Shown here: positions 1 through 10,300 of the stretch, in pieces | Position numbering within the stretch: the stretch's first letter is position 1 | How the letters are laid out: each line of letters opens with the position of its first letter | Assembly (NCBI GenBank): GCA_024220525.1 | Contig: JAMYWO010000378.1 | Location: 1-33,987, forward strand | Direction of reading: 5' to 3' | Source: Cochliopodium minus | Taxonomy: Eukaryota; Discosea; Himatismenida; Cochliopodiidae | DNA length: 33,987 bases | The notes under the pieces: generated by a model | Database searches by the model: none | What the model was told of the DNA's origin: nothing | Seen by the model: the letters and a program-made list of their open reading frames with translations, nothing else | Program-made: the position numbers and the translations under genes

Positions 1-77
1 TTGTTTTTATTTTTTTATTTTTTTAAAATTTGAAATATTCGTTGAAAAAAAGATATTCTCGATGAAAGTGATAATGA
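1..77. repeat. 77-nt exact duplicate of 25862-25938 (assembly overlap)
   Basis: Positions 1-77 are identical base for base to 25862-25938, the last 77 bases before the N at 25939. The stretch holds the end of an intron and the first 25 bases of a PP6R/SAPS exon. Ending exactly at a contig edge and being 77 long, a common k-mer size in de Bruijn assemblers, it looks like an assembly-graph overlap rather than a biological repeat. Confidence 0.9.
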
Positions 78-468
78 CGAGGAAGGTTTTGAAGAACTCA
101 TCAGTTGGGTGTTTGACGAATACAAGCTAATTGAAGTCATTTTGGAACATTTCGACCAAAGATTTAAAATGGAAGGAAATAGTAAAAAAAAATTATTTAT
201 TATTTTATTTTTAATTGAATTATTTTTTTTTATTTTATTTTATTTTTTAATTTTTTATTTTTTTTTTAAATTAGTTGGAAGTAATATGGTTGTTCATGAG
301 TCGGGGGTTGGTTATATGGGACATTTGTTACAAATGTCCGCATCCATATTGGAAGGCTACAAAATTGACAAGTTTCCAGATAAAATTTTAAAGGATCTTG
401 AGAAACACGAAAGATGGAACACTTTTTGTGAAAAGATTTTATTACAAATGAACTTATTACACAATTAA
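53..468 (+). CDS. 3' end of PP6 regulatory subunit (SAPS-domain protein); 5' part lies at 21880-25938
   Basis: These are the last two exons of a SAPS-domain protein, the family that binds the PP6/Sit4 phosphatase catalytic subunit. Exons are 53-181 and 275-468 (stop TAA). The intron 182-274 is GT-AG, 93 nt and free of stops, so an uninterrupted ORF is misleading. The protein shows the family's C-terminal landmarks: an acidic stretch, then YKLIEVILEHF, then GVGYMGHLLQMSASIL (the family's GYMGHLT-I-A block) and ERWNTFCEKIL. Exon 53-181 begins in phase 2 and fits the phase-1 end of the exon at 25391-25561. The twelve exons together total 2307 nt, 769 codons with stop. The split reflects contig order, not a broken gene. 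Confidence 0.85.
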
Positions 469-507
469 AAAAAAAAGAATATTTTTTTAAAAATTAAATT
501 TTAATAT

Positions 508-526
508 AAAAAAAAAAAAAAAAAAA
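508..526 (-). terminator. Pol III T-run terminator of tRNA-Arg
   Basis: A run of 19 A on the + strand reads as oligo-T on the minus strand, starting 2 nt after the 3' end of the tRNA. This is the usual RNA polymerase III termination signal. Confidence 0.8.
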
Positions 527-527
527 T

Positions 528-599
528 TGATCCCATTGAGAATCGAACTCAAATCTGCAACTCCGGAGGTTGCCGCTCTTCCAATTGAGCTATAGGACC
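528..599 (-). tRNA. tRNA-Arg(CCG): tRNA-Arg, anticodon CCG
   Basis: A 72-nt cloverleaf can be drawn on the minus strand. The acceptor GGTCCTA pairs with TGGGATC (7 bp including G-T pairs), discriminator A. The D stem is GCTC/GAGC, the anticodon stem GCAAC/GTTGC with loop CTCCGGA (anticodon CCG), and the T stem TTGAG/CTCAA with loop TTCGATT. A-box and B-box promoter sequences are intact. There is no intron and no encoded CCA, as in eukaryotic nuclear tRNA genes. It would read the codon CGG, presumably rare in so AT-rich a genome. Confidence 0.93.
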
Positions 600-702
600 A
601 TTAATGAAGAACATTTAAATGTTAATAATTGAAAAAATAAAGCTTTATATTTCCCAATTTAATTCAATTTGATTGAGATTTTTTTAATTGAAAAAAAAAA
701 AA

Positions 703-1550
703 ATGAATCAAATAAAACAAGCAATATTGGTTGGAGATAAAGATTCTACAAATAAAATTCTTAAAAAAATTTGTAAATTGGTTGATTTTGATTATAAATT
801 TGAATCAATTATATTATTGTCCACAAATATAAATGGAAAAGAACACAATATAAATGTTTGGAAATTAGTAAATCATTCTTGAAATAAAATAGAGATTTTC
901 ATAATGATTACACTCAATTTAAAAGGAATCATTATCATTGAGAGTGAGAGGATTGGTGGGTAAAATATCAAATTTTATGGAATATTTTAAATTTATTATA
1001 TAAAATATAAAAAATATTAGGAGCTTCATATTCACATTCGAACTTGATCATAATATGTTGTGATGCAAACAAAGAAGAAAATCATATCTCCCAAATTTTT
1101 TCTCAACTGGAAGGGAAAGAAATACTGTACAACAGAGAATTGGTTATAATAATCTATGATTCGGAAATTAACGAAACGAAACAACAAATTATTGACACCA
1201 AAACAAAAAATTACACCAAAAAGTTTCAATACAATCTAAACAAACAGGAAAATTTCAAAACTTTCTTCATAAATTCAATCCTAAAAAACATGATTCCTTC
1301 TATGGAAAATGAAATCATTGATTTACCTTGGATACCTTATGTAGAAGGTTTAACTAAAAAATGGGGAAAGAAATTAGGAGATATTGTGTTATTATTTTTG
1401 ATGTTTAAGAATAACACTAACTCAGTTTTTAGAAGAGTTCCAAAGAACATTCTTTTTCACATTCTTACAAAACTTTCTGAAATTTATTTTTATTCAGAGG
1501 AGTATGGATATTATACCATTCATACAATAAAACTTTCTCCAAAAAAATAA
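703..1550 (+). CDS. Degenerate Rho/Ras-like protein, probable pseudo-GTPase
   Basis: The first exon starts at ATG 703 (the open frame extends up to a TTG at 688) and the last is about 1018-1550. The segment 868-1017 is unresolved: a donor is plausible at 868 and the acceptor TATTAG lies just before GAGCTTC near 1020. The order of motifs follows a Rho fold: ILVGDKDSTNK at the P-loop position (lacking the G-K-T/S triad), a strand FESIILLSTNINGKEHNINVW like the switch I to WDTAG region, SNLIIICCDANKE for the strand-4 block, LVIIIYDSE where NKxD/TKLD belongs, and FKTFFINSIL for the last helix. About 80 further residues follow, with no CAAX prenylation box (ends KLSPKK). Every guanine-nucleotide motif is altered, so GTP binding is doubtful. 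The family call is inference from pattern; an unrelated protein is possible. Confidence 0.45.
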
Positions 1551-2008
1551 AATAAGATATTAAACAAATAAAACCTTGTAAAATACGTTTTTAAAGAAAA
1601 GCTTTATTCAAAATTTCTCAACATTAATTTCAATTTCATCAAACCTAAATACATTTTTTTTGTTGAAATTCATCTTTCGGATATGGAATTAGTTTTAAAA
1701 TCATTTGGTTTTGGAATTGAACAACATGTATAATTATTATATAATATTTTTATTTTCTTTTTATTTTCCATTTCTCTTTTATGTTTTGAAAAAATTAATT
1801 AAAAAAAAAGTAGTAATCCGAAACAAAAAAGGAAAAAGGAAAAAGAAAAAAGGGGTGTGAATTATAAGATAACAAATAAGATAACAAGAGATATAAAAAG
1901 AAAAGGAGAGAGAGAGAAAGAAATAGGGGGAATTCGAAAGAAACCCAAACCCACAAAAGTGAGATAAAAGAATATTTTTTTTGTTGTTTATCAAATAGAT
2001 GATATGGA
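1551..2008. other. Intergenic, no gene seen
   Basis: This AT-rich spacer lies between the converging Rho-like gene (+) and the unrecognised minus-strand gene. The purine-rich stretch at 1800-1960 gives long open frames on the minus strand by composition only. It lies after that gene's stop codon and is probably its 3' UTR. Confidence 0.5.
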
Positions 2009-5000
2009 TCAATACTGATGCATGGGGTTAAACTGGATAAGAACAGGAGGACGCAAGACGGGGAACTTTCTAACGAGAGGAGAAATAGTTTGTCCTTCGT
2101 ATTCATCTTTGTACATACGTCTAAGCTTGTTCCATTGATTGAGAGATTGATCACGGTAGTTGGGAGGGAAAGTTTGGACGCTGGGAGAGTTATCCATGAT
2201 TTCTTGCATGCGTTGTTGGAGGAGGAGGTAGTACTTGACGTCCACTTGGATGTAGGGTGCGACGAGAGGAGGCACGTTGGTGAATTCGACGAGTTTGGGG
2301 TCTTTTTTCTTTTGAAGGACGAAAGGGCTGATGACAGCCTCACGAATCTTGAGAACCTATTTTTGTTGTTTGTGAAAAATAAAGTTAAATGAAAAGTTTT
2401 TAAAAAATTTTAAAAAAATAAATTTGAAAATTAATTTTTTATAAAAAATGTATAATTATATAATTATAATTATTATATTCAAAATAAAAAAAACTGATTA
2501 AATTGATAACGGATATTTAATAAAGCGGAAAGAGAGGGAGGAGTAACCTTAAAACAAAGCAAAAACTGGAAATAAGTGCGGACATCAAGGTTCCAACTCA
2601 AAAAAAAGTTGAAAAAAACGGATTCTTGGAAAAAAAACTCGAGCAACTTGTCTCTTTGAGGCTCGGTGAAGATCTGGATGGTGTTGTAGAGTGTCTTCAT
2701 GATTTGCAGGATCAGTTTGTGGTGGTGTGTTCCGATGATGATGGAGATGGCGAGGGTCAAGATGCTGATGTCCAGTTTGCTGCTCATTTGTTTGCGATCG
2801 TTTGCCAAAGTTACAAACCACAAGTCCAATTTTTCCAATGCAGCTAAATCAGAAAATTAAAATAATTAAAATAAGCATTAAATAAAATGATTAAATCAAA
2901 ATAAATTAAAAAATCAAATAAAAATAAAAAAAAACAAACTAAAATAAATTGAGATAAAATAATCAAAATATTAAAAAAGAAAAATTTAATAAAGTAAAAT
3001 TAAAAATGAAAATTGAACATTAAAACAAAAACAAAAGTTTTGATAGAAAATAAGAGATGAAAAAATGTAAAAAAAAAAAAGATGAAAAGAAAACTAAAGT
3101 AAATAAAATTAAAACATAAAGAAATATATATTTAATTGAAAAGAGATAAAAAAAAAAGATGAAAAATAAAATAAAATAAAATAAGTTGAACATTTTCCAA
3201 AGAAAAAAAAAAACATACGAAGGATTTTGACCCAGTCGAATACAGGAGTACGAGACAAGAGATATTGAGTATAACCAGCAATCAAGTCGTTGTTTTGGCG
3301 AAGAGCATCGACGGTGGCATACTTGTGAGAGCAGAAAAAAAAGAAATTCTTCCAGAACTTGAGCTTGTGAGAAGGACATGCAAACTTGAATATCTTCGCC
3401 ACTTTTTTGTTGACGCTGTAAGTGGAGACGAAGAAATTGCTCATCTTGGGAGACATCTTTTCTAATTCGGGATATTTTTTCTTTTTGTTTGGGATTTCGT
3501 CTGTAAATTTTTTTAAAAAAAAGCCCCGTTAATAATTTCATAAGGAAAAATTATTTTTTTAAAAAAATATTAATGAAATGAAAATGAATATATTGAAAGA
3601 ATCGATTAAAAGAAATTGTTATCTAATTTCAGTAATAAAATGAAGTTTTTTGAAAAAAATAAATAAATATAAAAATACATTTCCTGAACAATTTTTTAAA
3701 AAACAAAATGTTGATAAAAAATTTTTTTTTTACCCATTACATCGATGATGTGATCTAATAATATAAACCCACTTGCAAGTTGAGTATCACCAGTGTTTTT
3801 GATTCTTTTGCTGTTGAAGTAATAGAGCTGGTAACCGATTTTCCTGACTTTGTATAACTTAAAAGACCTTTTTCTTCTGAGTTTCATGTATAACTCTCCG
3901 TCCAACTTGTCCAACTCTTCTTCCTTCTTGGCTATTTTTGTGTGTACTGTTTGTTTGAATTGGGAAACGTCTTCCAATATTGCTAAATTTGATAAATAGA
4001 TTTTAATTTTATAAAAATTGAGATTTGTGTTTATGTGAGGGTTCCTATGTTAATTTTTTGATTTAATGATTGATTAATGAATCTTGTGGAAATTTTTTAA
4101 TTTAATTTTAAATTTTAATATATTATGTTTAAATGAATATAGGGATTAAACTGTTTAACAAAACCCGATTTTATTTAATTTATAATAGATCGGGATGAAA
4201 AGATTTTATTTTTATTAATAATTTTATTGTTGTATATTTTTACCTTTTTTATTTACATTGAATTTCTCCAAAATATCTTTATCACAAATATAAAATACCT
4301 CATCAAGAAATTGCTTCAACAGGATATTGTTATCATTCAGATCCTTATACATGATATCATCTTGCAACAATTCAGAGGGTAATTCAGGAGCACTTCTAGG
4401 ATCATCTATGGTATCAGCTATATACAATTGAAATGCTATTAATTGATCAACCGTCAATTCCATTTTCTGAATGGGTGCATGTGTATGGGCTAAGTTCATT
4501 TGTTCTATTACATATAACTAAATAAAAAAAGAGGAGTTTAATTGGCTTTGTATACTACTTTAAGAAAAATATAAATACATCTTTGAATGAGAAAATTTGT
4601 ATTTAAGAATTATTAATCTTTATAAACTTTTGTATAAAATGTTTCCAATCATATTTACTTTTTATTTTTTTTATATTCCTTTCAAAAGAAATTTGAAATA
4701 AAATTTGTTAAATTGAGTTCATTATTAAAATAATATGTTAACAAAAATAGGGATTTATAAAAAAATATAGGAGATGAAATATTTGTGGTGAAGTAGTATC
4801 TAGCAAATTTTTATTTGAAAAATAGGCTATGAAATATAAAATAAATTATAATAATGAAATTTTTTTTTTTTTTATTCTAACAAGTTGGCCATTGATTTTC
4901 TTGGAGCGAATTTTAAATGAAAAGGTCAAATCATCCCTACTTGCATGATCTATTGTAAAATGATCCAATCCCTTTTCTACAAAACTGCTGGATCTCCTCC

Positions 5001-5205
5001 TAGGCTTGGTGAGCTGTGATTCAATTGGAGGGGTGGTTGATATTTCAGGATATGATTTTTTATTGTCATTATTACTTTCTATTTTGATAGGATTGTTTTT
5101 ATTGCTTGTAAAGCCATATTTTGTTTTTAATTTTATATCTTCATAGCGCATTTTCTCTATTTCTGATGAATTCATCAATTTTCTAAGTTTATCTTTTCTT
5201 TGATC
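2009..5205 (-). CDS. Conserved multi-exon protein of unknown function
   Basis: I do not recognise this gene. Minus-strand exons that splice in phase are 4244-4517, 3734-3982, 3219-3500, 2548-2843 and 2009-2356 (stop TGA); they sum to 1449 nt (483 codons). An upstream exon, 4882-5205 (108 codons, containing RRRSSSF, a possible basophilic-kinase site), joins in phase 0 through a weaker GTTAGA donor. The true start is not seen and may lie in 5206-5800. If only the lower exons form the gene, the Met at 4499 could be the start. The protein looks helical and globular, with conserved-looking blocks YTQYLLSRTPVFDWVKIL, FFLSWNLDVRTYFQFLL and VPPLVAPYIQVDVKYYLLL. The W-x-L-x-V-R-x-Y-F block reminds me of DUF1765, described from fungi and amoebae, but this is from memory and unverified. 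Confidence 0.6.
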
Positions 5206-5912
5206 CTATAATATTTTCGAATTATTAGATATTCATTGAAAATTTTTTTTTTGAATTGAATGAGAGGTGATTTTTAAAAATAATATTGGCCTTATCCATA
5301 AATTTTTGAATTGTATTATTTTACCATTTTATTGTCGATTCTTTTATATATTATATTTTTATACAATTAAAAAAAATGATATTCTCTAAATTTATTTCTT
5401 CCTCTTAATTATGAGAACTTTCTATTCCAAAAATTTTTGAATGTTTGTGAAAATAAAATTTCTATATTTTCAGTTTATAAAATTTTTTTTAAAATTTTTA
5501 TTTTTTTTTATATTTTTTAATTATTTTTTAAAAATATTTCTTTCATATTATTGTCCTCATAATTCAGCATTTCAAGTGATATATTAGGGAGTTTTGTCAA
5601 TTTTTGATTGAAGTAAAATTATATCTCCTCTCACTATATAAAAAAAAAAAAAAATAAAAAAATAAAATTGAGTTCATTTTTGAATCTTTAAAATTATCAT
5701 TTTTTTTTTTTGGAATATAAAAGGATATGAGAAGATTTTACTATTCATTGTAAAAATATTTGTTCAGTAAAATAATTTTTCATTTTTTTATTTCAGATCA
5801 TGCCATACCTTGTTTCTAAATGAACATGGTAAAAGGAATATATCAAAATTAAATATTTCAAATCAATAAAAAGGGACAAAATAAAATAATAAATTGAATA
5901 ATAAAAGGAAAG
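5206..5912. promoter_or_regulatory. Divergent upstream region between the 2009-5205 gene (-) and the RCC1 gene (+)
   Basis: About 700 nt of very AT-rich sequence with A and T homopolymers. It must hold the promoter of the RCC1 gene and the missing first exon(s) and promoter of the minus-strand gene. I could not define a convincing minus-strand start exon or a specific promoter element. Confidence 0.35.
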
Positions 5913-7055
5913 ATGATAGTATTTGGAGTAAACAATTAAAAACAAAGAATATAAGCAAAAATGGAATAAACAATAAACTTCATATGAATAAAATTTTTTT
6001 TTTGCTTAGAGGAATACAGATTATCAATGTGGAGTTGAAGGTCAAGAGTTCGTAGAAAAGCCAAGAGAATTAAAATTTGATTTAAAAGGTATTAAGATGT
6101 TTAAAAAAAAAAGTTTAATTAAATCAATGAAATACATATTTAGTTGATAGTATTTCAACGGGATATTCTTCAACTTATGTCCTGGCGGAGGGAAAAGTAT
6201 TCAGTTGTGGCTCGAATAAAAATGGTAAAATACCAATAGTTTTTTTTTTTTTTTTGTGTAAAGAAAATTTCTTTTGAAATTCTTTTAATTTCAAAAATAA
6301 TTAACATTTTCAATTTAATTCAAAATTAATCAATTTATTCAATTTTTTTCTTTAATATTTTCTTTGATATTTTGAATTTTATTTTAATACATTTATTTTA
6401 TTTTTTTTGAATACATTATTTTATTTAGGAGAGTTAGGGATCGGAAATTACAACAAAACAGGCATATTGACACAACTAGACATACCAGATAAAGTCACAA
6501 ATTTATTTGCATGTGGTTCAAAGACTGGAGGACATTTTCTTTGCATCACTCAAAATTCAAAAGTCTTTGGTTGCGGTAGAAATGATTGCAGTCAGTAAAA
6601 AAAAACTTTAAAAAATTAAACAAATTTTAAATTTAAAAAATCCAAAAAATCTAAAAAAATTTCAAAAAAGGCTGGGATTTTATTCTAAAAGAAAAAATTT
6701 TTCGAAGATCAGAGAAATACAAGGTAAAAATGAAAAAGAAAGAATTTTTTTTTAATTTTTTTTTTTAATAAAAAATCAAGCTTTTGGCGATCTTCTCGTT
6801 GCACATTTTTCTCTTGGTCATTTTTTTTTTTTTTTTTTTGGTATAAAAAAGAATTTTGTTTAAAAATAAATGAAATCCAAAGGTGGGTCTCATACTTATG
6901 CTGTACATATTTTTTTTTTTTAAATTTTTTAAAAATATAAATCTACATAATCATCAAAAAGTTCACGTAAAAAAAAATTAATTATTTTTTTTGCCATAAA
7001 AATTTAATTTTATTATTAGATATTCTGGGGAAATATATGGATGTGGATCTAATTC
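5913..7055 (+). CDS. RCC1-repeat protein, 3' end missing
   Basis: The protein is a beta-propeller of RCC1 repeats, a family that includes Ran exchange factors and many scaffold or BTB-linked proteins. Exons: 5913-5927, 6010-6088, 6144-6224, 6429-6594, 6671-6723, 6781-6816, 6883-~6903, 7020-7055. The tiny first exon encodes MIVFG and splices to RNTDYQCGVEG, forming a blade start. Successive blades show VFSCGSNKNGELGIG, VFGCGRNDCSQLGFYS, SLGGSHTYAV and YSGEIYGCGSNS. The Q-L-G triplet is created by splicing 6594 to 6671. Exons 7 and 8 do not join in the expected phase at GT-AG sites, so a base error or missed exon is likely there. The gene runs into the T-rich repeat before the N at 7180, so later blades and any C-terminal partner domain are absent. 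Confidence 0.8.
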
Positions 7056-7101
7056 GTAATAACTTTTTAATTTATCAATTAAATATTTTTATATTTTATT
7101 T

Positions 7102-7179
7102 CATTTTTTATTTTTTATTTTTTTATTTTTTATTTTTTATTTTTTATTTTTTATTTTTTATTTTTTATTTTTTATTTTT
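7102..7179. repeat. (ATTTTTT)n microsatellite at the right edge of contig A
   Basis: Tandem ATTTTTT units of period 7, with occasional 8, run up to the N. They lie in an intron or the 3' region of the + strand RCC1 gene and fit the T-rich coding-strand bias of introns here. Confidence 0.85.
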
Positions 7180-7180
7180 N
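7180..7180. other. Single N: contig junction A/B
   Basis: A single N separates a T-rich period-7 repeat from an A-rich period-8 repeat. Two different genes (RCC1 on +, EF/SPRY/ANK on -) are each cut in an intron or 3' region at this point. Real sequence must be missing, and the adjacency is doubtful. Confidence 0.85.
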
Positions 7181-7270
7181 ATAAAAAAATAAAAAAATAA
7201 AAAAATAAAAAAATAAAAAAATAAAAAAATAAAAAATAAAAAATAAAAAATAAAAAAGTAAAAAATAAAA
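7181..7270. repeat. (TAAAAAAA)n microsatellite at the left edge of contig B
   Basis: Units of T plus seven A (period 8) decay into TAAAAAA units. The same period-8 unit forms the right end of the window (33911-33987). Both lie inside an intron of a minus-strand ankyrin gene, so they are probably two sides of one intron. Confidence 0.8.
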
Positions 7271-7334
7271 AAATCAAATTCATTTAAAAAAAATTTTAAA
7301 AAAAATAAAAAATATTTTTAGTTTTATTTTAGAC

Positions 7335-10300
7335 CTTGAATTAAGTTTTCTTCTTCCAAAAAAGACTTGAAAACTTCGAATTTTAAATTTTTAGCGATGC
7401 AGGCTACGTGAAGGGGGTTGTACATTTCGGCAGAGTACATGCTACGGGTAATTTTAACTAGTTCGGGCTGAAACTCTTGGTAATATTCTTGGATGGATCT
7501 TCCCGTCATTGTCTCTTCTGATTTCCCCAAAAAATCTCTGAATTCCTTGCAATCAATGCTTCCTATGTAAATTATTTTTTTCAACTTAATTAATTTTTTT
7601 GGTAATTTTTAATTTATTTTATGGTTTGTTTTTTGTTTATATTTTATATTTTTTTATTTTATTTTTATTTTATTTATTATTTTTATTTATTTTTTAAATT
7701 AAATTGTTTTGTTTAATATTTTACAATTTTTTTTTTCATAATCATTTTTATTTTTATTTTTTATTATTTATTTTTTATTTTTTATTTTTATTTTTACCAT
7801 TTTCATCACGATCCAAATCGCTCTCCAAGTCCAACAAAAGAATAGTAGCAACTTTCTCCTCCAACTTCATTTCAGTACGAAGATAAGTCATCAAGTTGGC
7901 CTCAAAAATAGGGGTGGTGACCTTGAGCTTCTCAGAGAAAGACTTTTTCCACCATTCAGAAGCTTTGGGGTGCATGGAGTGCAAAGCTTCGGTCCTATCT
8001 CGGATTTTCTGAGAATCTTTTTTGAGATTAATTTTTTTTTCTTTCTTTTTGAGAATTGCTTTGGTTATTGGATGATCATCAGACATTTCCTTCTTAGCTT
8101 CTTTCACCCAATCTGTTTCGACGTAATCGATTCTTTTACTATAGAGATCTTGAAAGTCGACAACAGTTTTGATGTATTCGGAGACGTAGTTGGAAATGGA
8201 GAGAACCACGTCATTTCTTGCACAGACAAAGACAACGACCCTCTCACTTACATTTTTGAAGATTTCCACGGGCTTTTTGAATTTGTCGGTAACGAAACTG
8301 ATGTCTCTTTTGTAATAATCTAAAATAATTCCGACATACTCGGTGTCCTTCAAAGAAGAAATGAGAGAGTTTGCTTCTTCGCTGTTCACAAAGTTTTCTT
8401 TAGAATGAGAGATCACTCTCGGCCCTATTGCCCACACATTACTATTGCTCACTTTGGGAGGTAACCCATTGTCCAACTCGTTTATTTTTTCTCCGTTGAC
8501 AACCCCAAAAAAGATCCCTCTGCTGTTCTTTTTGTCTATGTGGAATTCAATGTAGTGGGTACCAAATTTGAGAACCTTTCCGGTTAGAATGCAGTTGTAA
8601 GGAGAACCAGGCAACATACAAATAGATTTGTTGTCTTCTTTATTCAACCAGATGTGTTCTCCCTTGTTCTTTTTGTTGAATTCCATACCATAAGAATGGT
8701 TTTTAATGTTGAAATTTACTAAGGGAGTGTTGAGATGGGTTTCAATGTTTTCTGTTTTGTTGAGGTATAAACAGGTGGTCACAGTAACATCATCTTCTAC
8801 TGCTGCATAAATATGGATGTTAGAAGGGATACTGGTGAAAGCAAGATACTTCTTTCTCAATTTCTCTTCTTCATTGTAAAAGACAAAAGAAAGTTCTTTT
8901 CTGTTCAAATCGATCAAAATACCAACAAGCATCTTCCCTGTTATTTTCAAAGACTTTAAGAAAGGATCCTCCGAAAACTTTGCCATGTTATCACAGATTA
9001 CCTTTGGTCCAACAGCACATATTTTTTTGTTTTTCCTTGGCTCATCGTTGAAATCCACATCTCCAATTTGAGCAACACCAAAGTAAGCACAATTCAAAGT
9101 TGAAGTTTCAATTCCGAATTCCACGTAATGCACTCCCTCTTTGAAGACTTTATCAGAGACAACTCCATTGAAAGTAACATAATTAAATTTTGTTTTGAAC
9201 TGTTTTTCCGAATTGCTAAACAAAATGTTCGCTCCTTTGAGAGTTTTGCTCCATCTAATTTTGGTGACTAGCTCTTCTCTCAAAGAAACAGGAGTAAATT
9301 CTTTCTGGTACTTCAATATAATACCATTTACATTGTTGAGGTATTCTTCAATATGTTTCTTATTGTTGATATATCTCGAAAAAGAAATGATGGAATCAGA
9401 GTAAACACACGCAATGACTCTCACTGAATCAACAAATCCTCCAAACGCTTTGTGAGTTTCAAAAACAATTTTGTTAGATTCTTTATCAAGAGTGGGAACG
9501 ATATAACTGAGAGTACTGTTCTTCATATCAATCAAAAGTCCTACAAACATTCCCTCTGAAAGTTTTATTCTTTCCGCGCTTTCAAAAGGATATCCAATAA
9601 TATTTGTCACTTTTTTTGATCCAACAACCCACACTTTTTCATCACTCGTTAATTCCTCTTCACAATCTATTTCTCCATCGGAAGAGGAAGCAATCCCAAT
9701 GTAGAATCCGCCATTCAATTTTTGGAGATACAACTCAACATAATGAAGATCCGGTTCTTCTCCTTTCTTGAAAACTGTATCGGAAAGAACACTGTTGAAA
9801 ACAGGAACACCCTCAGAATGGAAATAGACTGCATCATTGGAAATAGTAATGTTGGATCCTTTCTTGTCACTGTTGTTACTCCATGATATCTCATCAAACA
9901 AGCCTTGCGAAGCTACGAATCTAGAAGATTGGTAAACAGAGTGAATGGAAGGTGATTGCTTGAAGTATTCTGTCAAATCTCTTTCATTTTTCAAGAGGAG
10001 ATAGTTCGTATTTGTGATTGTCGACCCGTTATTGGATGAGGCGAATATTCTCAATGGATCAGTTGTTTTTATGTTAACAAAATTGGTAGTTTCTCCTTCT
10101 ATGCAAATGCTTACTTTTTTGTTCTCAAAGTTTATCAAGATACCAATGAAAGTTCCATTGATCATGCTTGAATTGATAGATGCCAACTTTTAATGGGTTA
10201 AAATTTTTTATAAAAGAAAAATGAAATGATTTTACATTTTCAACACTTAATTTATTTCCAAAACTTTCATTTATTCCTCCAATCTTTGCTGAAATTATAA

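Noticed and set aside
109-468. Single small gene of 119 codons
   Set aside because: The middle 31 codons are a hydrophobic translation of the 93-nt intron 182-274. The flanks are two SAPS exons, and the start is inside an exon that continues upstream.
1795-2392. Ser-rich minus-strand ORF and opposite + strand ORF over the last exon of the unrecognised minus-strand gene
   Set aside because: These are shadow frames of exon 2009-2356 and of the purine-rich 3' flank. Only the frame ending at 2009 splices in phase with upstream exons.
7083-7270. Perfect palindrome or hairpin around the N at 7180
   Set aside because: The two arms look complementary (ATTTTTT against TAAAAAAA) but have different periods, 7 and 8. 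They belong to introns of two different genes and flank an assembly N, so this is not a genuine inverted repeat.
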